Shown here: piece by piece, positions 57,806 through 64,000 of the stretch
Layout: each line of letters begins with the position of its first letter
How positions within the stretch are numbered: the first letter of the stretch is position 1
Assembly (NCBI RefSeq): GCF_019048525.1
Contig: NZ_CP077369.1
Location: forward strand, 992,001 to 1,056,000
Direction: 5' to 3'
DNA length: 64,000 nt
Origin: Acinetobacter lwoffii
GTDB lineage: Bacteria > Pseudomonadota > Gammaproteobacteria > Pseudomonadales > Moraxellaceae
Program-made: the position numbers and the translations under genes
The notes under the pieces: generated by a model
Seen by the model: only the letters and a program-made list of their open reading frames with translations
Told to the model about the DNA's origin: nothing
Databases searched by the model: none

Positions 57806-58473
57806 TTATTGCTCAAGTTCTACCGCAGCTGCTGGCATTTCAGGTGCAGCATTCAAAGGTTCTTCCATCAGTACTGGCTCTGCATCAGATTGAGCCGCAA
57901 TTTCAGTCTGTTCATTGCTGACGTCTGCTTCAGTCAAAGCTGCTTGTTGCTGTGCTTCAGGCATCGGTTGTTCTGAGGCAATAGCTGCTTGCTGTTGCTC
58001 TTCAGACATTGCTGGTACGGCAGCTTGTTGTTCTTCTAGTGCTGGTTGTGTTTGAGGCATCGTCATAGACGTGCTGGCTTCTACTTCTGATTCAGTGGCT
58101 GGTTCAACCAGATTGGCCGGCAACTCTGATTCATTCATACCTGGTTCTGTGACAGGTGGTTGAGGGGAAACAGTGCCTGAATTTGGTGCCTGAGTCGTCG
58201 CTGGATCGTTGGGCATCGGTGCCTGTGTATTTGGCATGGCTGGTTGCGGTGCTGCTGTGCGCGGATCGACCAGACGGATCTGACCAGAATTCACCAAGCT
58301 TTCTAAAGAGGCTTCCTGACCATTCACCTTGGTACTGATTTTAGCTTTAGACAAGCTTTCAAGTGTTTCACCTGGTTGAACCGGTGGCTCGGCAAATGCA
58401 GCTACGCTGATCACACTTGTGACACACTTGTGAATAATCCTAAACCTAATGCTTTAGAGAGTTTGGAATTCAT
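57806..58473 (-). pseudogene. Secreted Pro/Gln/Ala-rich protein broken by an 11-bp tandem duplication
   Basis: From ATG 58473 the frame reads MNSKLSKALGLGLFTSV and then hits a stop because TCACAAGTGTG is present twice in tandem (58412-58433). Removing one copy joins it in frame to ISVAAFAEPPV, giving a perfect signal peptide (cleavage after AFA) and a 218-residue exported protein. The rest is low-complexity, rich in Pro, Gln, Ala, Glu and Met, with no known domain. The remaining downstream frame could start at a GTG inside the second copy but would lack most of the signal peptide. Function is unknown. Confidence 0.75.
58412..58433. repeat. 11-bp perfect tandem duplication
   Basis: CACACTTGTGA occurs at 58412-58422 and again at 58423-58433. 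Because 11 is not a multiple of 3 it shifts the reading frame within the signal-peptide coding region. Confidence 0.9.
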
Positions 58474-58736
58474 GATTGACACCATTGCTAATAATTGTAC
58501 GAATTGAGATAGGCCGTTAGCTTTACACACTCAATCCATTGGGCCAAACAAAGCTACGCAAACACAGAGAAACCTCATTTAAAAAGAAATAAAATTAGAC
58601 AGTTTGTTACAACTACCTAGGGTTTTAGATAGTTATTGTTTATTTAGTAAACGAATGGTAGAGCCAAGATATACTTCACTTATACAGCTTGTTAAGCTCG
58701 GTCAAAATCTGTATTGATCTAAAAGTACGTGTAAGA

Positions 58737-59819
58737 ATGGCCAAGAAGCAGCGTAAATCCAAGAACTCTTTTTTTCAGTTTTTAAATGATAATAGTATTA
58801 AAGTCATTCTGGGCGTGGTGGCTTCGAGCAGCTTCGCCATCGCTTTTGGCCAGGAAAAAATCAGTCAGTGGGTGTCACTATCCTCTTCCAGCAATTCTGC
58901 CTGTCTGAACCAGTTTTATCGGGATGTGCCGCCATATTTGATAAAAGACAGTCTAAAAAAAGACAGCTATTCACTGTGTTTTAATGGCTTTAATGTCGGT
59001 TATTCCGGGGTATCTAAAACGCCACTTTGGGTTGCAGAAGCCTTAACGCCAGCACGCTTAAGCCAGAAAATTCCCCGTGAAGATAATTTTCATGAAGAAG
59101 ATCGGGTCAGTGCGAAGCATCGTGCCACATTGGCAGATTATCGCGGTTCGGGTTATGACCGCGGTCATATGGCGCCGAATGCGGATATGCCTAACAAGGC
59201 TGCGCAGTCTGACAGTTTTTCATTGGCCAATATGGTGCCGCAAGCGCCCAAGAATAATCAGCAGGTCTGGCGTGAGCTGGAAGAGGCCACCCGTGCTATT
59301 GTGACCAAGCAGAAACAGGATGTTTATGTGGTGACCGGACCGGTCTTTGCCGGGAAGAAGCTGAAAACCATTGGCAATGGCGTGATTGTGCCGACCGCGG
59401 TCTATAAGGCGGTTTATATGCCGAAAACCGGTGCTATTGGTGCTTACTATGCACCGAATGACAATTCACTCAAAGTACGTATTGTCAGTGTCTGCTATCT
59501 GGAAGAACAGCTTGGAATTAACCTGTTCCCGCAGCTTACCGAAGAACAGAAACGCAATACCTATAAGCTGCCACTGACCGGAAATGCCGTAAAAGCCAAC
59601 CAGAAAATTGAATACTCTAATTGGGATGCAGAAAGCCAGTGTGCCGAAGAGGTTTCCGAAGAAAACCTGCAGGCACTGCAACGCGAGTTTAAGTCTTCCG
59701 GTTCAGGCAGCTCGACCTCCTCAGCGACTGGCGGTGCGATAGACAATGCAACGCAAGATGCCATTGTGAAACAGCTGATTGATGCCTTGTTGCAATATAT
59801 TTTGCAGCTGTTGAAATAA
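58737..59819 (+). CDS. DNA/RNA non-specific endonuclease (NUC1 family), membrane-anchored
   Basis: This 360-residue protein has a basic N-terminus and one TM helix (VILGVVASSSFAIAFG, about 23-38), placing the rest outside the cytoplasm. The beta-beta-alpha-metal nuclease core has DRGHMAPNADM (about 139-149, His general base) and SFSLANMVPQAPKNNQQVWRELE broken at about 160-182, which supplies the metal-binding Asn. A Ser/Gly-rich linker and C-terminal helix follow. Start ATG 58737 is preferred over 58689 for the lysine-rich N-terminus. A role in nucleic-acid scavenging or cell-envelope DNA degradation is inferred. Confidence 0.85.
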   Translation: MAKKQRKSKNSFFQFLNDNSIKVILGVVASSSFAIAFGQEKISQWVSLSSSSNSACLNQFYRDVPPYLIKDSLKKDSYSLCFNGFNVGYSGVSKTPLWVAEALTPARLSQKIPREDNFHEEDRVSAKHRATLADYRGSGYDRGHMAPNADMPNKAAQSDSFSLANMVPQAPKNNQQVWRELEEATRAIVTKQKQDVYVVTGPVFAGKKLKTIGNGVIVPTAVYKAVYMPKTGAIGAYYAPNDNSLKVRIVSVCYLEEQLGINLFPQLTEEQKRNTYKLPLTGNAVKANQKIEYSNWDAESQCAEEVSEENLQALQREFKSSGSGSSTSSATGGAIDNATQDAIVKQLIDALLQYILQLLK

Positions 59820-59899
59820 GCTTGCTGAAAAAACCGGGATTCGGGTAGCATCGACATCAGACGTTCATGGAAAAATAACAAAGACAGGTAGAAGAGGAT

Positions 59900-60145
59900 A
59901 TGTTTAAAGCATTTGAAAATGGCAGTGAATCCCATGCCATTCATGATCTGACTTTGGAAAATGATCTGGACTGTGTCAGTCTGTATGGCAACTTGCAAAT
60001 CACCAAGGATCAGCAGGGACTGAAAGTGGCCAAAGCCTTGCAGGCTTTTCTGAATGATGTGGTACAACAACTTGAAAACACGCCGGACTTGCCAGAAAAA
60101 ATTCAGCGTGATGATATGGATGAAATTGAAAATCCATTTTTATAA
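59900..60145 (+). CDS. Small hypothetical protein, 81 residues
   Basis: An acidic small protein without a known domain (begins MFKAFENGSESHAIHDLTLEND, ends EIENPFL with a preceding DDMDE). A good ribosome-binding site (AGAGGAT directly before the ATG) and the ordered hydrophobic pattern VSLYGNLQITKDQQGLKVAKALQAFL support coding. It lies 80 bases downstream of the endonuclease gene on the same strand and could be co-transcribed; no immunity role is claimed. Confidence 0.7.
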   Translation: MFKAFENGSESHAIHDLTLENDLDCVSLYGNLQITKDQQGLKVAKALQAFLNDVVQQLENTPDLPEKIQRDDMDEIENPFL

Positions 60146-60219
60146 GCGTTTTTAAACGCGATGATCTGCATGTTCCATGTAAAACATGCAGAAAAACAGA
60201 ATCTAGAAATCATGGCTTT

Positions 60220-60318
60220 TTAGAGGGTTTTTATTAAAAAGCCTAATTTTTTTGCTCCCGCAATATCTCCAAACACCAGCCAGAACGTGCCGAGTAATTC
60301 GGCAAGATATCTATCCAT
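60220..60318 (-). pseudogene. aqpZ: N-terminal remnant of an aquaporin Z-type gene
   Basis: A 32-codon frame reads MDRYLAELLGTFWLVFGDIAG and then diverges into KKLGFLIKTL and stop. The first 17 residues match the start of the first TM helix of bacterial aquaporins (E-x-x-GTFWLV-x-G). Everything downstream (NPA motifs, remaining helices) is missing, so this is a truncated relic. The breakpoint is near 60255-60265. Confidence 0.65.
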
Positions 60319-60422
60319 ATTTTAAGTCCTTATTCTTATATTGATCATCAGGTCATAGGGGTAAGAGATTTAAATCATCAATGCTGCTTGAAGCCCGTAT
60401 ATCAAACCAACATACTGGTGGT

Positions 60423-61432
60423 TTAAGCAGCTGACATATTCTGTTGACGCCACTGCTGCGGCGTCAGTCGGGTCCATTGCTTAAACGCACGCTGAAATGC
60501 ACTCTGTTCAGAATAACCGAGTAACATTGCGGTTTCTTGCAAGCTCAAGTGTGGATCTTTCAGGTATTGCATGGCCATCATGCAGCGGATTTCCTGCATC
60601 CGTTGCTGGTAGGTTTTGCCCTGTTTCTGCAAATGGCGCTGTAACTGGCGCACTGAAAAATTCATCTGCTCGGCAATATGTTCAATCTGGAACAGGTTTT
60701 TTTGCAGGCCAATCAGAATCGCCTGCTGTAATTTCTGGTCAATCTGGGTGGAATTGGGAATTGCTCCAGTAAAGCTTCCGCTTGTTGCTTGAGCAGCTTC
60801 TGTAAGGTCTGATCTCCCTGTTTTAAGGGCGTAGACAGTTCGCTGACAGGCAGCAAGACTTGGTTCTTGGCTTGGCCGAAACGAACCTTACAGCGAAAAT
60901 ACTGTTCATACAGCGCAATATTTTTAGGTGCTAGATGCTGAAAATGTACTTCGTACAGATGCAGATGATGGCTATCCAGAATATTTGATTTCATGAATTC
61001 AGTCATCAGCGCAATTGCGATTTCATCGGTCAATTGAGTATTGAGCTGAAACGGGACTTCGATCCAGCCAATCGAAAAATAATTGCCTTCTCCCTGAACC
61101 TGTAGCGGGCTGCCATCATAAATCAGGCGATGATAATCATGATAGCGCATGAAGGCTTCACCCAAGGTCTCACTTGAGAGTGCCAGATAGCCAATAATAC
61201 CAAGGTGTTTAGCTTCAACCAGTTGGGCGATTTCCAGGCCTAAAGCTGGTCGTTGCAGCTGTTGATCAAGTGTTGTTAACAGATCACGCCATAGAGCGAA
61301 ATCAAAGCGTTCCAGATTTTGAATGGCCAATAATTTCTCAGGGACTTCAAGCTGTTTCAACTGATAATAGTCCAAAAGTAAATGTCCTAAACCACCGTAT
61401 ACTGAACCTACGTAGTTTTTTAGAACCAGCAT
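60423..61432 (-). pseudogene. AraC-family regulator with a frameshift
   Basis: The first 225 or so codons from ATG 61432 encode the AraC/OruR-type N-terminal ligand domain. A +/-1 shift at the CCC run at 60756-60758 (minus strand CAATTCCCAATTCC) moves the frame. Read in the alternative frame, NSTQIDQKLQQAILIG and LFQIEHIAEQ lead directly into the intact AraC HTH (MNFSVRQLQRHLQKQGKTY ... LLGYSEQSAFQRAFKQW). One base inserted in the C run restores a protein of about 336 residues. So it is a single-base frameshift (recent mutation, phase change or sequencing error). It is divergent from the hydroxylase at 61541. Confidence 0.85.
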
Positions 61433-61540
61433 TTTTAATTCTTTTATTTTGTCGTATTTTGTCAATCATATTGAATATTTTGGTCAATTTCTAGTCTTTT
61501 ATTTAGCCTATATTAAAAATAGACCAAGAGGTAAAAGATT

Positions 61541-62185
61541 ATGTGGAAAGGTTTTCTGGCAGGACTTGTCGTCGCAAATGGATTTGAATGGTTTGCGCAT
61601 AAATATGTATTGCATGGTGTTCACCGGCCGGGACAGAGCCGTTATAGTCCGGTACCCGAGAGTATGCGCTCACACTGGGAGCATCACCGGATTGTGCGAA
61701 AAACGGAATTTTCCGATTTCGGCTATGTAGAAGGACTGGATAACTGGCGTACCCGCAATGAAATTGCCTCACTGGCAGTGGTCGCGACCGTCTTTGGACT
61801 CAGTTTTTATCCCTTCTCCAAAGGCATGTCACTGGCCGCCCTATATAGTGCAGGCAACTATTATTATTTACATCGCCGGGCGCATCTGGAACCGGAATGG
61901 GCCAAAAAGAAATTGCCCTGGCATTATGATCATCATATGAATAGTAATCAGGATGCCAACTGGTGTGTGACCAAGCCTTGGTTTGACTATCTGCTCGGTA
62001 CCCGGGTGATTTCCTCGGCAGATTTGCAGGAACAGAATCCTTTAGGTCTGAGCTTGCCTGCCCCGATCTCGAAAAAACTGAACCGCTGGGCAGCACAATA
62101 TTTTCTGGTTAAATCGGCCGATGCTTTCTCTGAAATGACGAAAAATACTGCAAAAAATATGGCAATGAAGCAGTTAAATACGTAG
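61541..62185 (+). CDS. Fatty-acid hydroxylase/sterol-desaturase-type di-iron membrane protein
   Basis: This 214-residue integral membrane protein has the histidine clusters of the fatty acid hydroxylase superfamily: HKYVLHGVH (about 20-28), HWEHH (about 45-49), HRRAH (about 110) and WHYDHH (about 127-132), then NWCVTKPWFDYLLGTR. Such clusters bind a di-iron centre that hydroxylates lipids or carotenoids. The substrate is unknown. It starts 109 bases from the broken AraC-type gene on the opposite strand, which may have been its regulator. The ribosome-binding site AGAGGTAAAAG precedes the ATG. Confidence 0.82.
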   Translation: MWKGFLAGLVVANGFEWFAHKYVLHGVHRPGQSRYSPVPESMRSHWEHHRIVRKTEFSDFGYVEGLDNWRTRNEIASLAVVATVFGLSFYPFSKGMSLAALYSAGNYYYLHRRAHLEPEWAKKKLPWHYDHHMNSNQDANWCVTKPWFDYLLGTRVISSADLQEQNPLGLSLPAPISKKLNRWAAQYFLVKSADAFSEMTKNTAKNMAMKQLNT

Positions 62186-62299
62186 GTCGTGGAATAAGAC
62201 AGGGCTTTGTCGTGATTTGTCAATAAAATACGATTGTATTGTCAATATTGTCCTGCGGATTTCACTTATAGTTGCTCACGTCGGTGAGCAAAGCCTTAT

Positions 62300-62394
62300 A
62301 CTGATGATGTTTCTGGGGGGGATGAGTTCTTTTGAATACCAAGTGCTGTAGTCTTATCTTGGTTTTATAAGGAGTCGAAAGACTCCTTTTTTTT
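62300..62394 (+). ncRNA. Candidate small RNA ending in a strong orphan terminator
   Basis: Between the hydroxylase gene and hisF there is a TATACT (62299-62304 region) and a G-rich run (CTGGGGGGGATGAG). The stretch ends in the strong terminator at 62369-62394 on the plus strand. No ORF lies between. A hairpin TTGCTCAC-GTCG-GTGAGCAA sits just upstream at about 62273-62292. The terminator is more than 180 bases past the hydroxylase stop, so it may instead end that mRNA. Confidence 0.35.
62369..62394 (+). terminator. Strong rho-independent terminator
   Basis: AAGGAGTC and GACTCCTT pair around a GAAA tetraloop and are followed by six further T. Confidence 0.92.
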
Positions 62395-62429
62395 GTCCCG
62401 TATTTGCTGTGTTGTTTTATTTAAGGCAT

Positions 62430-62460
62430 AAAAAAAGAGTGTTTATAAAAACACTCTTTA
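62430..62460 (-). terminator. Terminator of hisF
   Basis: AAAGAGTGTTT and AAACACTCTTT pair; on the minus strand a T-run follows. It lies 24 bases after the hisF stop. Confidence 0.88.
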
Positions 62461-62483
62461 ATTAAATCATCATCTAAAACGGC

Positions 62484-63242
62484 TTAAAGGCGCATTTCAA
62501 TACCTTGGGCTGCCATATAGGCTTTGGCTTCCGGAATGGTGTGCTGGCCAAAATGGAAAATTGAAGCTGCCAGTACTGCATCAGCACCACCATGGATAAT
62601 GCCGTCCGCCAAATGCTGTAAATTACCCACACCACCAGAAGCAATCGTCGGTACCGTGACGCGGTCATTGATGGCACGCATCAGGGCAATGTCGTAACCG
62701 GCTTTGGTGCCATCGGCATCCATCGAAGTAATCAGTAATTCACCTGCGCCGAAGTCAGCCATTTTCACAGCCCATTCAATCGCATCAATCCCGGTTTCTT
62801 TACGGCCACCGTGGGTGAAAATTTCCCATTTGTGGTCGCCAGTTTTTTTGGCATCAATTGCAACAACGATACACTGTGCGCCAAAGCGTTGAGACGCTTC
62901 CTGCACAAACTCGGGATTATAAATCGCAGCCGAGTTGATGCTGACTTTGTCTGCACCGGCATTGAGTAATAGACGGATATCTTCGACTTTACGTACACCG
63001 CCACCGACAGTCAGAGGTACAAAAACCGATTCAGCCATGCGTTCTACTGTGCGGTAAGTCGTGTCGCGTCCATGATGTGTAGCGGTAATATCAAGGAAAG
63101 TAATTTCATCGGCACCTTGTTCATTATAACGGCGCGCCACTTCGACCGGGTCACCCGCATCACGAATATCAAGGAACTGGACACCCTTGACCACGCGGCC
63201 GTTATCCACGTCCAGACAAGGAATAATACGTTTAGCTAGCAT
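62484..63242 (-). CDS. hisF: Imidazole glycerol phosphate synthase cyclase subunit
   Basis: HisF with HisH converts PRFAR to imidazole glycerol phosphate and AICAR in histidine synthesis. The 252-residue TIM barrel starts [20 protein letters not shown], where Asp11 is catalytic. The second catalytic Asp, near residue 130, lies in [16 protein letters not shown]. Phosphate-binding loops TVGGGVR (about 79) and ASGGVGN (about 223) are intact. ATG 63242 fits the family; the four-codon longer TTG frame does not. hisH and hisA are not adjacent in the window. Confidence 0.96.
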   Translation of the reverse strand: MLAKRIIPCLDVDNGRVVKGVQFLDIRDAGDPVEVARRYNEQGADEITFLDITATHHGRDTTYRTVERMAESVFVPLTVGGGVRKVEDIRLLLNAGADKVSINSAAIYNPEFVQEASQRFGAQCIVVAIDAKKTGDHKWEIFTHGGRKETGIDAIEWAVKMADFGAGELLITSMDADGTKAGYDIALMRAINDRVTVPTIASGGVGNLQHLADGIIHGGADAVLAASIFHFGQHTIPEAKAYMAAQGIEMRL

Positions 63243-63355
63243 AAATTTTTCCAATTATTACAGCCGATTATGAAACTCACCCACGCAAGCGCTACACCTT
63301 GGCAGATGGAAACGGTATTCTAGCAAAATTATGTAAGTTTTTTCGCAGGTTTTCT

Positions 63356-64000
63356 ATGTCGGTTTATACCACTTTGACTTTAAAGGAAGTTCAGGATTTT
63401 GCAGCGCCTTATGGTTTAAAGGCGATTGATCTGATTCCCATTCAAGGCGGTATTCAAAATACCAACTATTTTTTAGTCTGCGAAGATCAGCAATATGTGT
63501 TGACGGTGTTTGAAGATATGGATGAGCAGGCGGCAGGTGAACTGGTTCCTGTGCTGGAACATCTGGGTCGGGCCGGGTTGGCCGTTCCCGTGCCTTTGTC
63601 GCATTCAGGCAAGGCCATTCACAGCATTAAAGATAAACCGGCACAGATTGCACCACGCCTGATGGGTGAACATCCGATGCCATCTACCATCGCGCAAGTT
63701 GAAGCGATTGCTGTGGCTCAGGCGAAAATGCATGTGGCTCTCAAAGACTTTAACCTGCAACGTAATTTCGTCCGTGATCATGCATATTGGCTAGCCGTTT
63801 CTCAAGAGATCAAACCGAGCTTGAGTCCGGCAGATAAAGTCTTGCTCGGCAAATTATTAGGTTTATATGAGGCGTTGACGGCGGTATATCCAGACCGTCC
63901 ACGCGGTTTCATTCATTCAGATCTGTTCCGTGACAATACCTTATTTGAAGGCGATCAGCTGAATGGTATTCTGGATTTTTATGAGCTAAATAAAGATGAA
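63356..64000 (+). CDS. thrB: Homoserine kinase, aminoglycoside-phosphotransferase type (3'-partial)
   Basis: This phosphorylates homoserine for threonine synthesis. The first 215 codons are in the window and the frame runs off the end. It is the APH-fold ThrB found in Pseudomonas and Acinetobacter, not the GHMP type of E. coli. It begins MSVYTTLTLKEVQDFAAPYGL, with the nucleotide loop IQGGIQNTNYFL (about 29-40), and the catalytic loop GFIHSDLFRDNTLFEGD (about 181-197) and metal ILDFYEL near the break. The ribosome-binding site is AGG 7 bases before the ATG. Confidence 0.92.
   Translation, partial: MSVYTTLTLKEVQDFAAPYGLKAIDLIPIQGGIQNTNYFLVCEDQQYVLTVFEDMDEQAAGELVPVLEHLGRAGLAVPVPLSHSGKAIHSIKDKPAQIAPRLMGEHPMPSTIAQVEAIAVAQAKMHVALKDFNLQRNFVRDHAYWLAVSQEIKPSLSPADKVLLGKLLGLYEALTAVYPDRPRGFIHSDLFRDNTLFEGDQLNGILDFYELNKDE

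Overview
The window looks like chromosomal DNA of an Acinetobacter species (gammaproteobacteria, Moraxellaceae; moderate GC, AT-rich spacers). The basis is the set of recognisable genes and the organisation: guaB, glmM, pdxH, recJ, prfB with its programmed frameshift, a family of small porins beginning MKKLaLAtALL, the CrbS/CrbR-Acs-ActP acetate module, uvrA, ssb, kup and an APH-type homoserine kinase. The species cannot be fixed from the sequence alone. Most of the window is ordinary core genome. The accessory material is small: one insertion sequence, one probable phage-defence gene, several dispersed repeats and a patch of broken genes.

Layout. 1-0.86 kb is the end of aceF. 1.0-3.5 kb is an intact IS66-family element with perfect 8-bp target duplications. 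It sits between the -35 and -10 of what was the promoter of a manganese-riboswitch-controlled Mn exporter (3.5-4.3 kb). 4.5-11.3 kb: MBL-fold di-iron protein, YkgJ-type protein, guaB, glmM, pdxH, recJ. 11.3-13.1 kb: two paralogous porins on the minus strand (a third is at 38.4-39.3 kb). 13.6-20.2 kb: prfB, an ArsR regulator with an Old Yellow Enzyme, waaA, rsmE, an MscS channel and a DUF805 protein.

20.4-35.2 kb holds acetate and sulfur metabolism. acs, the response regulator crbR, the transporter-linked kinase crbS and yjcH-actP form the acetate switch, and a shared TACGAC-N-AAAG motif occurs in front of acs, crbR, yjcH-actP and an unknown gene lying between crbR and crbS. Interleaved are a DszC-like flavin monooxygenase, a photolyase, and sfnG with msuE for organosulfur use. 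35.4-39.3 kb: a channel-like membrane protein, a BetT-type transporter and the third porin. 39.25-40.38 kb is a 1.1-kb gene-free stretch with two strong orphan terminators.

40.4-54.6 kb: a diguanylate cyclase, an AbiJ-like probable abortive-infection protein bracketed by two different structured repeats, uvrA, a small Fur-box gene, tenA, a DUF475 membrane protein, a YajR-type MFS transporter, ssb, ahpC, and an FAD oxidoreductase/methyltransferase pair. 54.6-64 kb: tRNA-Thr, tRNA-Ser, kup, a DNA/RNA endonuclease, a decaying patch (a secreted proline-rich protein broken by an 11-bp duplication, an aquaporin remnant, a frameshifted AraC regulator), a fatty-acid-hydroxylase-like protein, hisF, and thrB running off the end. 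No CRISPR array, prophage or integron was seen.
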